From: Acorus gramineus
Taxonomy: Eukaryota > Streptophyta > Magnoliopsida > Acorales > Acoraceae
Direction: 5' to 3'
DNA: 64,000 bases
Assembly: GCA_030737835.1 (NCBI GenBank)
Contig: JAUJYN010000028.1
Span: forward strand, 1,798,001-1,862,000
The notes under the pieces are model-generated. The model made no database searches and was not told the origin of the DNA. It saw only the letters and a list, made by a program, of their open reading frames with translations. This document shows positions 1-11,630 of the stretch, one piece after another; position 1 is the stretch's first letter; every line of letters begins with the position of its first letter. The translations under genes were made by a program, and so were the position numbers.

Positions 1-1318
1 AGTAGTTTTTCCATTGGGTTCGCTTTGCGAACATGGAGTGTTTCCTCCCAATGTCGTCCGTGTTGAAGCGGCCCAGGTTGTAGCTGTCCTGACAGAGGGC
101 CCCCACCTGTAGGTACTATCGATGCATGCGGCAAGATGTACTAATCGTGGGGGTATACCAGGTAGAGGCTACCCGGGAGAGGGCTAACGAATGATATTGC
201 GAGCGTGGAATCGTTCTCCCCTTCGTTGGATCCGATGTAGGAACTTCCCGGCATTGGAAAAGCTATCCTGACAGAGGGCTCTCATCCGTAGGTACCACCG
301 AGGCGTTCGGAAGCGTACTGATCGTGGGAGTATACCAGGTAGTGACTACCCGGGAAAAGGGCTACCGGTGAACCGAGGGTGTAGAAGAATCTAATCTCTG
401 TAAAATTCCTACGTCACCTATAAAGGGTGAGAGTGAGGATGAGGTGAAGACACGTCGCCGCATGACCCATTCGTGGTTCGTCCGTTCCCATAGTTGTTGG
501 GTCCGGTTGCGTATCGATGCTCAAAGACATCGTTGGGCAGTTATCTCGATGTAGATGATCCAGTAGTGTTGTGTAGACCAGTAATTTCGGGTCTCCTCGA
601 CCAACGGTATGGTCTCTCCCCAAGAGTCCCAAGAGTCTCCCTCCGGGAGTGAGGGTGAGGGTGAGGTTGGTGATTCAGTAGTGTGTGTGGACCAGTAATT
701 CCGCGTCTCTTCGACCAACGGTATGGTCTCTCCCCAAAAGTCCCAAGAGTCTTCCTCCGGGAGTGAGGGTGAGGGTGAGGTTGGTCGCGCCGTCACATGG
801 CCTTATTATCCATTGGGTTTCTACCCATGTTTTCCTTGAGAGGAAATTGTTTGAGTATTGAACTATTGTATGGTGATTGGTTTCTAGCCACTCATTGAGC
901 TTGTAGCTCACCCCTCGCATACTGTTTCTTTTCAGGGGCAGTGTCGGGCGTGGAGTTGGAGCTTCCCTGTGGCGTGGTCTTATGGGCGTGGAGCGTTCTT
1001 CCGGCGGGTGGCGAGTGCGAGGCTGTCAGCAGTCCTAGAGTTATTTTATGTATTGTAAATCGTGCATGTGGCACAGGTTGTATTTTATTTGGTCTAGACT
1101 TGGCTCTCACAGGACATTGATTGTGTATTCGAGTCTGTAATAATGTTTTTGATTTACAGACATTGTTTATATATTATGCTTCTGCTTTTCAGTCAGTTAT
1201 CATTATCCTTGCTTTGCCACCTTGTGTGTTGTTGTTGGAGTCTCTATTGACCTCAGGTATTGATAGCTGATATTTCATTATTGCCACGTCTCGGGGATGG
1301 CCGCCCTGGGGCGTGACA
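1..1318 (+). repeat. Family-A LTR, 3' portion, cut by the window edge
   Basis: The block ends in the family terminus GGGGCGTGACA at 1318. The rest of the LTR, and any element it belongs to, lies off the left edge. In order it holds the hairpin word GTTCGCTTTGCGAAC (18-32), the repeated GGTACC/TATACCAGG blocks, two copies of a roughly 115 bp unit with GAGGGTGAGGGTGAGG (about 592-785), the CTCACCCCTCGCATA module with a following TTTTCAG (about 892-944), and the U5-like end. The word CATGCGGCAAGATGTACT (125-142) is otherwise seen only in the LTR at 60673-62024, so these two form a subfamily. No tRNA primer site follows 1318, so this is not simply a 5' LTR joined to its own internal region. Confidence 0.85.
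18..32. repeat. Perfect 6-bp stem, 3-nt loop hairpin conserved in family-A LTRs
   Basis: GTTCGC-TTT-GCGAAC. The same 15-mer recurs at 6498-6512, 31073-31087, 35371-35385, 41380-41394, 52838-52852 and 59486-59500. At 60833-60847 one arm carries a C-to-T change. It always lies at the same place, about 1.2 kb before the LTR 3' end. Function unknown. Confidence 0.85.
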
Positions 1319-2991
1319 CATAAACTCTCTCAGGAGAATCATTGGGCTTTGCTTTCTCTAAGATGGATGGCCTAGGAGGGATGGGTTCAGAATCTGGGTC
1401 CTCATGAATAAATTTGGGCTTGTCCTTTTCATCTTCAACATCATTGCTAGGCATAATAACCTTGTTGTCCACTTGTCTACCAGACCTAAGAGTAGTGATT
1501 GCATTAACCTGGTTGGACTGGTTACTAGAAGAATCTTGGATTTGTCCTTGAAGAATGGGTCTTCTAGGGTTGGGCTCAGGTTGACTAGGAAACTTTGCTT
1601 TCTCTCTCTCACTCATGGTGGTGGCCAATTGACCAACTTGAATCTCGAGACGGGAGATCGCCTGGGTGGTGGATTGAAGGATTTGCCCTATAGATTGCAT
1701 AAATTGATTCAAAGTGGCGAACATCTGGGAGGATGACTGAGTTAAATTTTGAGTGGACTTCATATGAACATCTAACCCTTTCTCTAAGCAGAATAACTTC
1801 TTCCCATTTTCTATTTGAAAACCAGGCAGAGGAAATGGAGTAGGAATGGGTCCTGTGTTAGGTCTAGGATTCAGGGAGCTTGAGGAGATCCCTGTGGGCC
1901 TCCCTTATGTGGGCCTTGAGTCCATGACAGATTTGGATGATTCCTCAATCCAGGATTATAAGTTTGAGCATATGGGTCATTTTTCCTCCATTGTAAGCTA
2001 TTGGCATGTTCGGCCCAACTTTCCTTGTGGAATGACAGGGAAGGACAGTTTTCGACTAGGTGATTTGAATATTTACATAAAATGCAGACGGTAGTAGGGG
2101 TGGAGGTGGAGAGTTGATTAACAGAATCCTGATTTGGTTTCATCTCTAGGGCCTCTACTCTACGAATGAGAGATGCAAACTTGGCTTCGGACTCAAAACT
2201 ATTTTTAATGGAATGATACCTCCCTTAGAAGGTATAGGTTTCTCAGGCTCTCTAATTGTCTCCCATTGCATGGATTTTTCAGCTACTTCTTCCGGAAATG
2301 CCCATGCCTCAGTTTCATTTTTGTTAGTAAATTCAAAACTACACATTGATTCAACCCTAGTCCTTGTGGTGTAATTCAAACCTTCATATAAAATTTGCAC
2401 TAACCTCCAAACCTCAAATCCATGATGAGGACATTGCAACAGCAAATCCTTGAATCTCTCTAAATATCTCCATAAAGATTCTCCATCCTTTTGAATGAAC
2501 TGATTTATATTCATGCGAATCTTAGTAGTTTTATGATTATGAAAGAACTTCTTCGAAAATATCATAACTAATTGATCCCAAGTGTTGATAGAATTTGCAA
2601 GTAGGGCATACAACAACTTTTTAGCATTATCTTTGAGGGAGAAGTTGATTGACCTCAACCGGATGGAATCATCAGTTAGCTATTGAAGTTTTAGTGTGGA
2701 ACAAACTTCTTCAAATTCCCTAATAAAAAGATATGAATCCTCAGATCCATCAAATTTTGGGAGCTTATTAATCATCCCAGGCTTGATCTCAAAGTTGTTA
2801 GCTTTGGTTGTTGGTAACATAATGCATGAGGGTTGCGTAGTTCTAGATGGATACATGTAATCCTTCAAGGTCTTTGGAATAACAGCTCCCATTTCTTCCA
2901 TAGTGATGGTTGGTTCTGATGAAATCACGGGATAATCAAATGTATCGATACGAATCAATCGCTTTTTAGAATCCCTAGACCAAATGCTCAT
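1319..2991 (-). pseudogene. gag relic of a Tat/Athila-like Ty3-gypsy retrotransposon
   Basis: Gag forms the retrotransposon capsid and packages the RNA. Reading the minus strand from the Met at 2991, the first segment contains NNFEIKPGMINKLPKFDGSE and REFEEVC, then an in-frame stop (about 2680), then SLKDNAK, INTWDQLV, the capsid-type ERFKDLLLQCPHHGF and GLNYTTRTRVE. A frameshift near 2215 leads to a zinc knuckle (2045-2086) and a second, near 1870, leads to the C-terminal part with SISRLE-like VGQLATTMSEREK and FPSQPEPNPRRP. The reading is cut at 1318 by the A LTR. The CPHHG and QPEPNPR words are typical of Tat/Athila-type gag; choosing between those lineages would need a tree. It has at least one nonsense change and two frameshifts, so it is dead. 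Its family differs from the flanking LTRs, and its orientation is opposite to theirs. Confidence 0.85.
2045..2086 (-). other. Intact CCHC zinc knuckle in the gag relic
   Basis: The translation reads CILCKYSNHLVENC, an exact C-x2-C-x4-H-x4-C. This is the nucleic-acid-binding knuckle of retroelement gag proteins. It has survived while the surrounding frame has broken. Confidence 0.85.
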
Positions 2992-3204
2992 AAATCAAAA
3001 TACCCCAAATCATAGACATATTTCAACAATCAACATATTAGGATTTATCTAATTAAGTGAGGGAAGATGATTTTTAAGAGATCTAGTTCTTGAGGATGTT
3101 CCTCCCTAAATGGACAACTCCTAACTGTTCCAAGATAAACTTCAAGTTTACCAGTTTACGATCAACCACCCAACAACCAAGAAAGTGTAAAGGATTAGTG
3201 GGGG
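2992..3204 (-). other. Leader upstream of the gag relic
   Basis: AT-rich sequence between the gag start and the next LTR. I see no ORF, primer site or polypurine tract of the A family. It is probably the 5' untranslated part of the same Tat/Athila-like element. Confidence 0.45.
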
Positions 3205-3918
3205 TGTTATGCCTCTGTCATTTGGAGCCTTATTTTTTTATCAGAGTGGCTAAAATTTTAGTTTTTACCTACCTACAGGAGTTGGAGTGCTCTGATTGAA
3301 AATTTGGCTACATAATTTTTTCTCTTAAAAGTTATGCATTTCCGATTTGGTATTTGGATTTAATTTTGTTAATATCCAAGATGAAGAGGTTTAAATATGA
3401 TTTTATCATGAGATGTTCAGTTTTGAGTTAGCTTTCATACAAAAGTGGAATTAGATCAACTGGATTCATGTAGTAAAAGTTATGGGTATTTTTCCAAGTA
3501 TACCCCGGTGATGAGAAAATTCTGGCAGCAGCCCTATTCAATGTTTAGCTCAAATTTCAGAATAGCTGGAGTGATTGTTTGATCTTTGCATAAACCTAAA
3601 ATTTGTAGATAATCATCTTGGCGTTCCGAAGGATTTTGAATTGTGCAATTCGGAGCTATATCGTGGAAGTTATGGCTGTTCTAGTGAAGCCCGTCCAGAA
3701 TTTCTAGTCAGGGATGATTTGGTCTTGTCCCCCCCCCCCCCCCACCAACTCACTTTAATTCCATTTAAAGCCCCCTTTGTGTGGAAATCTCTCACTCTCT
3801 CTCACTCTCCTCTCCCTCTCCCTCTCCCTCTCCCTCTCTGTTTTTTTTTGTGTGTGTGTTGTTAATGGAGGAAAAGATGAAGAAGAAGCACAAGAAAGAG
3901 TGAGAAAGGGTGAGTATG

Positions 3919-3953
<35 letters not shown>

Positions 3954-5327
3954 CTCTTCTCTCTATCCCCTTCTCATGCCCCCTTTGCACCCCTGTTTTC
4001 TGCCATGAAGGGCTTGAGGAGATGCTGATGAGGTGGTGGTAGTGGTGGTGGTGGTTGAGGTGGTCGTGGGTGTGTCGAGAACCCCGCATCTCCCCATTTC
4101 CCTCCCCCTGTTTTGGTAAGGCAGCACTCTGTATTTTAAAGATCTCAGTAAATCTAGTATTTAGAGGCACATTTGTAGGCTTATGTCTTCATATGATATG
4201 ATCATCTATGTGTCTAGTTGTTATATATGAAATTTGGGGTCATTATGATATCTATGGTGTAAGTTAGAACCTGTTTTGCATGGCCTGTCCAGATTCACGT
4301 AGGAATTGACCTGCTTCTGGAAATAATTTATTTCGGGCTTGTAGAGGCAAAATTAGGTTATAATGTCCTCATGGATTATGATCCCAACATATTAGAGAAT
4401 GTGCATGATTTATTGCATAATTGTTGGAAGTGTATTGGGTGCTGTGGAGATCAATTAGTAGGGTTGGTTGCAGCAGGTTTGGCAGTTTTGCTCGGTTGTG
4501 TGTCAAGGAGTTGTTTGCATGTGTCTTGTGTGATAATATGAAAGTATCAGGAGTTAGGGTCTTCATGAAGTAAGCTTATATGTGTGATAGGAGGTTCCAT
4601 ATTTAATTGTGGATCATTGGTTGTGTTTTGCAGATCTCGTAGACCGGACGCGCGGCGATCTGGGTTGCGGTGAGTGGTTTGATCCAACCCTTCAAGAAGC
4701 GTTGGATGCACGTAGTCATGCGTCGCGCATCCGCTGGGCACCCTAGTCATGTCTAACCCATAATATGCTAAGTATTTGCTTGCTAGGTAAGTATAGCTTG
4801 TGTATTGTGTAGAACACCACCTTGTCTACCATATACTTGCATATGTATCATATTCATGTGTGAATTATTATGTTTGTAGGCCCCCTTCGTGCATGGGCAT
4901 GCGTGATGTGTGTTAATATGAATGTATAGAATATGCATGCCTTAGGTAGTCTCTATTTATAGTACTACCTCCCTATGTTAGTAATATCTAGCATGATTAA
5001 ACTTGGGTTTGCATACTTAATATTCCCTGGTCATAAGACTGGAGGACGTGGTATGGTTGTTGCACCCATCTTGTTGGGGCAAAGCTATGACCAGCTTCTG
5101 AAGAGGATGAGACTTTCCCTCTCTCTCACCCTCCCTCTTTGCAGGAACTGAGTAAGTAGATGCGATTTCCTACTCGAGTCAGGTTCGTTTGGGAATATTG
5201 GCATGCATCTGTTAGTGTGCGAGATCGCACTTGACCCTTCCCTTTTAAGTTGGTGATATTCAACGCACTTTAGGGTATATGCTTGAATGCTAGTATGCTT
5301 GTATGAGGTATGCTTGTAGGCTTGTTT
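3205..5327 (+). repeat. Family-A LTR, 5' two thirds, mosaic and truncated
   Basis: It starts TGTTATGCCTCTGTC at 3205. The first 500 bp match the U3 of the GC-type A LTRs (the 8884-side of the minus element). After the (CT)n tract (about 3785-3837), (GTT)n (about 3917-3950) and GGT-rich stretch it switches to the AT cassette (about 4110-4640) used by the LTRs at 39020 and 50769. It then holds the mini-exon module, the GCGCGA/TCGCGC-like short palindrome region near 5215, and stops at 5327 where the minus-strand element begins. The remaining third of the LTR is missing. The upstream splice-acceptor-like TTTTCAG of other copies reads TTTTCTG here (about 3996-4002). Confidence 0.8.
4634..4669 (+). 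other. Mini-exon-like module (36 nt), mosaic A LTR
   Basis: Preceded by TTTTGCAG and followed by GTGAGTGG. An upstream donor-like TTTTG|GTAAGG lies at 4115/4116. Confidence 0.5.
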
Positions 5328-7494
5328 TGTCATGCCCCAGGGCGGCCGTCCCCGAGACGTGGCAATAATAAAATATCAGCTATCAATACCTAAGGTCAAT
5401 AAAGATTCCAACAACAACACACAAGGTGGCAAAGCAAGGATAATGATAACAGACTGAAAAGCGAAAGCATAATATATAAACAATGTATGTAAATCAAAAA
5501 CATTATTACAGACTCGAATACACAATCACTGTCCTGTGAGAGCCAAGTCTAGACCAAAGAAAATACAATCTGTGCCACATGCACGATTTACAATACATAC
5601 AATGACTCTAGGACTGCTGACAGCCTCGCACTCGCCACCCGCAGGAAGAACGCTCCACGCCCATAAGACCACGCCACAGGAAAGCTTCAGCTCCACGCCC
5701 AACACTGCCCCTAAAAAGAAACAGTCTGCGAGGGGTGAGCTACAAGCTCAGTGAGTGGCTGGAAACCAATCACCATACAACAGTTCAATACATAAGCACT
5801 TTCCTTTCAAGGAAAACATGGGTGGAAACCCATGGATAACAGGGTCACGGGGCGCACAGACCAACCTCACCCTCACCCTCACTCCCGGAGGGAGACTCTT
5901 GGGACTTTTGGGGAGAGACCATACCATTGGTCGAGGAGACCCGGGATTACTGGTCTACACAACACTACTGGATCATCTACATCGAGATAACTGACCCACG
6001 ATGTCTTTCAACATCGATACACAACCGGACCCAACAACTATGGGAACGGACGAACAACGAATGGGTCACGCGGCGATGTGTCTTCACCTCATCCTCACTC
6101 TCACCCCCTAGAGGTGACATAGGACTTTTGGAAGAGACTTAGACTGCTCTACACCCTTGGTCCACCGGTAGCCCTTTCCCCCGCGTAGCCTCTACCTGGT
6201 ATACTCCCACGATCAGTACGCTTCCGAACGCGTCGGTGGTACCTAGGGATGGGAGCCCTCTGTCAGGACAGCTGTAATCGCCGGGGAGTCCCTACATCGG
6301 ATCCAACGAAGGGGAGAACGATCCCATGCTCGCAATATCATTCGTTAACCCTCTCCCGGGTAGCCTCTACCTGGTATACTCCCACGATCAGTACGCTCCC
6401 GAATGCATCGGTGGTACCTACGGATGGGAGCCCTCTGTCAGGACAGCTACAACCCGGGCCCCCTCAACACGGACGACAATGGGAGTAAACATTCCATGTT
6501 CGCAAAGCGAACCCAATGGAAAACAACTACTCTCAAAAATCACTTATTGAGATATCGAATATTACTGTACTCCCACACCGCTGCGTCGCTCAGACACAAA
6601 GGGGGTGACATGCCCCAACTACCAGCTTAACAAATCGTTAAGATAATGAATCCTCTTGGATTCCAAACGAGTGCATCGCTCGGATGCACGGGCGATTTCA
6701 TCGCTAGCGCTCTAACTAATAAGGTACAACCCGACAGCGGGTCATACCCACGCCTATTTCAGATAGGCCTAATTAGTTTTAACATGCGCATATATTTTAG
6801 AGGAGAATGTGATCTTAGTTGGGTGCAAGAACCATATGCACGATCACATATCAATTAATCATAGGGACACTCCCTAATCATATATTTACATCATAATAAA
6901 TCATACAACATGCATACATGGTCATTAATCACATAAACATACAAAATATACTCTAATATCCGTTGGATATCGCCAACTTAAAAGAAAGGGTATAGCGCGA
7001 TCTCGCGCACTAACAGGTGCATGCCAATATTCCAAACGAACCAGAGTCGAGTAGAAAATTGCATCTACTTACTCAGTTCGTTCAGAGGGAGAGGGCGAGA
7101 GAGATCATCATCTCCTGAAGCTGGTCATAGCTTTGCCCCATTAGCATGGGCGCAATAGCTACACCACGCCCTCGAGTCTTATCGCAAGGGAATATTAGGT
7201 AGGTGCCCGTTATTAACCCAGACTTAATCACACTGTATATTCCCATTAATATGGTGGGAGTAGTATTACAATACCACCTAAGACATGCCATATTCTATAC
7301 ATCCATACACATTTACAACATACATGCCCATACTAGAGGGGCTCATGCAACACAATCATTCATACATGAATACAATACATGTATATAAGCCTAGCATGCA
7401 AGATATCTACATATTATAGCTTAAGGGGCCCCATCGATGCGCGACGCGCGTCGAGCGCATCCCGAGAGGGGGGGGATTGGATCGAACCACTCAC

Positions 7495-7531
7495 CATTAC
7501 CCGGGACCTCGCGCATCCCATCCGACGAGAT
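7495..7531 (-). other. Mini-exon-like module (37 nt), minus A element 3' LTR
   Basis: On the minus strand, CCCTGCAG precedes it and GTGAGTGG follows it. Confidence 0.5.
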
Positions 7532-7618
7532 CTGCAGGGTAAGGGCATCAAATTTGGTGAGTAACATCACAATTTAACACTTAAAAATCATTAGAAATAC
7601 CAAAGACTTAGACATGCA

Positions 7619-7925
7619 TGCATACTGGCTCGCACGCATGCGAGCACGCTCGTACGCACGCATGCCCGGGTGCCCCAGCACCTACCCGAGCACCTGGGCA
7701 GCCCCATGCATACCCCAGGACGCGCACGCACATGCACGCGCGCGCGCACTGGCCCCCAGCCCCGCGCCCAGGCGCATGCCCTGACGCGTGCCCCGTGCGC
7801 GCACGCTCGCGCGTGCCCGCTAGCACCCCCGCTCGCACCAGTGCCCGCGCGCACCCGCGTGCCCACTCCGCGCGCGTCCGCTTGCCCGCTTGCGCACGCG
7901 CAGAGACAGCCCCCTGCGCGCGCCT
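7619..7925. repeat. CpG-dense block inside the A LTR
   Basis: Runs of CGCGCG/CACGCG in an otherwise AT-normal LTR. Equivalent blocks lie at about 32205-32440, 33955-34275, 46690-47190 and 54805-55125 (family A) and 17220-17815, 24010-24675, 43330-43565 and 56225-56840 (family B). Stop codons are scarce in every frame, which yields long but meaningless ORFs on both strands. Confidence 0.8.
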
Positions 7926-8884
7926 TGCCTTTCCTAACCCCTTTTTAACCCCTTTTAACCCCTCCTCCACACTTCTCACTCACCCTAAACCAATCATCTA
8001 GCATGGATGACATCCAACAACCCCTTAAGCCATGAAAAACTAAGAAAAGAAGGGGAAGAGCTCACCTTGGGAGGGGGAATGAAAGGGGGAGACTCGGGGG
8101 CCCTCGATGCACCCGCGACCACCTCAACCACCACTACCACCACCTCCACAGCCCTCCTCAGCCTCCTTCTTGGCTGAAAATCAGGGGGGGGGGGAAGTTC
8201 ATGAAAAGGTGCTTGAGAGAGAGGAGATCAACAACAACAACAACACCTACACAAACCTAGACTTGCACTTGCACCTTCTCCTTCTCTTCTCTTTGTGACA
8301 TTTACACAAACACTTGGGGGGGTGAAAAGAGAGAAGAGAGAGCCAAGAATCCCACGTTGGGAGTGGGAGGGAGAGAGAGAGAGAGATATTTTGGGCACAT
8401 AAATATCTAAAAGAGGGATAGAAATGACCAATTTATCCTTGACTAGAAATTCTGAGCATGCTTCACTAGAACAGCCATAACTTCCTCAATATAGCTCCGA
8501 ATTGCACAATTCAAAGTCCGTTGGAAAGCCAAGAAGATTATCTACAACTTTCATGTTTATGCCAAGATCAAATAATCCATCCAGCTATTCCGCAATGTGA
8601 GCTAAACATTGAACAGGGCTGCTGCCAGAATTTTTCATCCCCGGGGTATACTTGGTAAAATACCCATAACTTTTACTACATGAATCCAGTTGATCTAATT
8701 CCACTTTTGTATGAGAGCTAACTCAAAACTGAGCATCTCATAATAAAATCATATTTAAACCTCTTCATCTTGGATTTTAACAAAATCAAATCCAAATACC
8801 AAATCGGAAATACATAACTTCTAGGAGAAAAAATTATGTACCCAAATTTTCAATCAGAGCGCTCCGACTGACACAGGCATAACA

Positions 8885-8899
8885 TTCTTCCCCCCTTAG
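8885..8899 (-). promoter_or_regulatory. Polypurine tract of the minus A element
   Basis: On the minus strand it reads AAGGGGGGAAGAA directly before the 3' LTR TGTTATGCC. It primes plus-strand DNA synthesis and fixes the element's orientation. Confidence 0.85.
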
Positions 8900-8934
8900 G
8901 AAATTTAGTCCTCAAAATTTAAGGAAACCCAAAG

Positions 8935-9480
8935 GGAAGACCGAATATAGCAAGTATCACGCATAGACCTTTTGCTCCCAAGTGGTCTTTGCACCGGACT
9001 GGCGCTACCAACACACTATAATCAAAGGAACGGTCTTAGCGTGGAGCCTCTTCTCATGATTGTCCTTGACCTCGATCCACTGCTCCATGAACGACAAATC
9101 CAGCTCGAGAATGAGACAGTCGAACTGAATGACTGAGCAGGATCGTGGACATAACGCCTCGGCCATGAGACAAAGATGACGTCGTGGGCATGAGCCAGCT
9201 GTGGGGGAAAGGCTACATGATAAGCCACCTCCCCGATCCACTCAATGACGAGAAACAGTCCCATTAAAGAGCCAACTCAGCTTGCCCCGAACGTCGAAAC
9301 AGAGGGTGCCCTTAAACCAGGACACCTTTTTGAAAATATGATCACCAAACCCAAAGGTAAGCTCCTGGCGACGATGACCTGCGTAGCCCTTCTGTCAGTT
9401 CTGGGAGGTGCAGATGCACACACGAACCAACCTGGCCACCGCAAGGTCAAACAACTAACTTATGGCCTCTCCAACTGGCG
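8935..9480 (-). pseudogene. Integrase C-terminal / chromodomain-like relic
   Basis: Minus-strand fragments read VIEWIGEVAYHVAFPPQL, AHAHDV and WPRRYVHDPA. These match the C-terminal integrase stretch of Tekay-type chromoviruses (GPFEI..VGEVAYRLALPP.. HNVFHVS.LRKYVPDPSH). Upstream pieces fit the GDHVF.KVS and GKLS words of the same domain. The frame breaks near 9030 and 9270 and the chromodomain itself is barely readable. Integrase inserts the DNA copy, and the chromodomain is thought to guide it to heterochromatin. This copy is nonfunctional. The same segment is better preserved at 18609-19172. Confidence 0.75.
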
Positions 9481-9529
9481 CTCGTCAACCGTCCCCACAC
9501 AAGGGAGGTATAAACTGCGCCTGTAGAGT

Positions 9530-9990
9530 GCCTTTCACAGATCCATCTGGGTGCTCGAATGGCAGTCATCTTGCAGGCATACCCCAACAAATGGGTGGTG
9601 CCTCACCCAACTGCCCTCATCGTCGAGCATGCAGGCACTTAGCATGTCCTCCAAGGTCTGAATCGTCCTCTTTGCCTGGCTGTCCATCGGCGATGAAACG
9701 CTATACTTAAATGGAGGCTCGCGCCAAAGCCTGCCAAGGCTGCGCCACAACCTCAAAGTAACCCTCGCGTCTCAACCAAAAATAGCGCCGACTGGAGTGC
9801 CATGAAGATGAACAATCGCGAAGGTGAAAACCCACGTCAAGGCGTCCAGAGACTCAATCAGTCGGATAGGGAGGGAAGCGCGGACTTAGTCAATCGGTCA
9901 TTGATCACCTAGACGGCGTCGTGACCCGAACGTGACATTAGCGAGTCTGCAACAATCCCTGATAACCTACTCCCACGTCCTTTGAGGAAT
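9530..9990 (-). pseudogene. Integrase core relic
   Basis: Minus-strand reading gives GHDAV, VINDRLTKSA (standard: VIVDRLTKSAHF), then HGTPV, an interrupted FG-stop-DARVTLRLWRSL, and SSPMDSQAKRTIQTLEDML with ACMLDDEGSWVRH. Aligned by eye with the standard TDGQSERTIQTLEDML, the catalytic Glu is Lys (codon 9670-9672), and the second catalytic Asp position (SDRDPRF) reads FG-stop-DAR. The domain is recognisable but dead. Confidence 0.8.
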
Positions 9991-10094
9991 CTCGATGGAC
10001 TGACGCTTTCCACTCAATGATGATGATTCTCGAACTTTGCCTGAGGGCATGCCAACCTGGGGAAACAAGGTCACCCACATCACCTTTTCATCAC

Positions 10095-10440
10095 ACCACT
10101 AGCAATCTCAATGAAGACTACTCCAAAGTAGTCCACGAAAGCCCAATAAAACTTTTGAGATCCACGAAAGCATCCGGCGCATTCGTCAACCCCGACAGCA
10201 ATACTTAAAACTCGTAGTGCCTGGAACTGTCACGAAAGGCCATCTACGGGATGTCCAACTCTCGGATCTCCAACTTGTGGTACCCTTGTGCGAAGATCGA
10301 TCTAACAGCAGACACTCGCTCCCAGAGCTGGTCAAACAGATCATCGATTCACGGCAAAGGTAATTGATCTTCAACCTCCACGGGGAGATCAAAACAACAC
10401 CACGAACAATTAAGTCCAGATTCTGCTCCTCGAGCATGGC
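10095..10440 (-). pseudogene. Reverse transcriptase fingers/palm relic
   Basis: Minus-strand fragments read VEDQLPLP-stop-IDDLFDQL (standard: NKYPLPRIDDLFDQL), then LEIRELDIP, a MAFRD block, SGLTNAPDAFVDLKSFIG and DYFGVVFIEIA. The last should be VVFIDDIL: the two catalytic aspartates of the FIDD box are E and I (codons at 10104-10115). RT copies the RNA into DNA; this fragment could not. After the box the sequence jumps to integrase, so palm C-terminus, thumb and RNase H are missing from this position. Confidence 0.8.
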
Positions 10441-11612
10441 TGGCGCTCATGATGACACTTACACGCTTGGTAAGCCGCTCAACCGCACTTAATCCACAAG
10501 ACACGTAATAAGGGGTCATCGGACCTCGACAATGCCTATGCAACATCATCTATCTGATAGGGCGGTTGAGTACCATCACGAACGTTAGCATCGCATCTCC
10601 TTATTTGTGACCAATGTGGGGCAAAACGCGACAGTATCCACAACTGTGCTTCACATGCCGCCAGAGATAGGCCGCTCAACTATAACCATTGGAACTCCAG
10701 CATCCTGCACTCCATGGGCATATTCATCATGGGGAGTCCACGCCCTCAACATCATCCAATAGCTCTCTCCCGGTGTGGCCTCTACCTAGTAGCCTCCCAA
10801 GATTACTATCTCTGCCATATGGGCGCACCAACAAGCATAGTATCTGGGAGCACCTCACAGGGCCCTGGCCTCAACCGGGCAGATACAACACACAATGATA
10901 TATCGAAGCGACTCCAGATGCCACTATGGAACCCAGTCCACAAGCAATCGCCCACCAAGCTGCAATAGGATGCACCCAATCCCGATCGTATGCATCACCA
11001 CTCGCTACAGCACCTTCCAAGTGAGAGGAAAAATCCATCATCAATTTGATGCTTCAAAGGTATTCCTTGACTGGGAAAAGAACCTTGGGAGGGCACCATG
11101 AGGTCCCGATATAGGATATCCCGACAACCAAACAAGGAACACGGAGTACCCTAGCCCGGGTCTCAACGCTGACCCTGCAAGGCCCCTTAATCCTGAGTAG
11201 GAAGGCTAGAAGAAGACATCACCCCTTAATGAGCAATACGCCACACCCTCAAAACTTGAAACTGGCGCTGCACGCAAACTCAATGGTTACCAGCAATACC
11301 GATACACGGGAAAGAAGCTCCATTTTCAAGACGCAATCCATACCTTAGAAATTGCGACCAATTCATCACTATCATACTACTGGGCTGGAATCTCCTACCC
11401 AAGCCTTAATCCCACAACAAGGGATCCAACAACTGACCCTAACCAGTCGACCCAGTCGACAACTTAAGGGTGGGTCCAGGGGGGTCACGTCCACGTCAAC
11501 GGATGCGAGGAGGCATGTCAACAACCTAAGGTAACTTCTAAAACAAGAGTACTCAGATGACAATCCTACGACTCATCATCTATACGACTAGACTTAGGCT
11601 CTGACAGGACCA
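10441..11612 (-). pseudogene. Degenerate gag start, shared module and RNase H stub
   Basis: In element direction: a gag-like start Met at 11516 (MPPRIR followed by a stop and RGR, the basic start common in Tekay gag); sequence of no clear origin; a module shared with family-B LTRs (about 11085-11195); a short stub of RNase H origin (about 10935-11015); a repeat-like piece; and a possible knuckle CGYCRVLPHIGHK whose last Cys is a stop (about 10600-10640). No frame stays open. The RNase H stub upstream of RT is discussed under element B, where more of it survives. Confidence 0.55.
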
Positions 11613-11625
11613 GGCTCTGATACCA
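11613..11625 (-). promoter_or_regulatory. Primer-binding site, initiator tRNA-Met type
   Basis: Minus-strand TGGTATCAGAGCC, exact, five bases from the 5' LTR end. It is the start point of minus-strand DNA synthesis. Confidence 0.9.
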
Positions 11626-11630
11626 ACTTT

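Larger units (their letters stand above)
5328..8884 (-). repeat. 3' LTR of the minus-strand A element (GC type, complete)
   Basis: About 3.56 kb, TGTCATGCCCC at 5328 to GGCATAACA at 8884 on the plus strand; read on the minus strand it is TGTTATGCC...GGGGCATGACA. It contains the U5 words near 5530-5600, one GAGGGTGAGG unit, the hairpin (6498-6512), a mini-exon module (7495-7531), a CpG-rich block (about 7619-7925), a donor-like AAG|GTGAGC (8060-8065) and the (AAC)n, GA-rich and U3 portions. It is the best whole reference for the GC-type A LTR. Confidence 0.9.

Noticed and set aside
1-3204. A complete element made of LTR 1-1318, body 1319-3204 and LTR 3205
   Set aside because: No primer site after 1318, no clear polypurine tract before 3205, and the body is an inverted gag of another lineage.
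3862-4170. His/Thr-rich ORFs over GTT and GGT repeats (also 39445-39702, 51150-51581, 54295-54674)
   Set aside because: They are translations of microsatellites; length and frame vary with repeat number.
5323-5327. Target duplication for the minus A element (TGTTT)
   Set aside because: The other end of the element is lost at the 32744 breakpoint, so no matching copy exists to compare.
5870-5885. Telomere-like repeat (CTCACCCTCACCCTC)
   Set aside because: The plant telomere unit is TTTAGGG; here the unit is GGGTGA, only two or three times, within a longer LTR unit.
10600-10640. A functional zinc knuckle CGYCRVLPHIGHK
   Set aside because: The last required Cys is a stop codon and the surrounding frame does not match gag; kept only as a possible relic.
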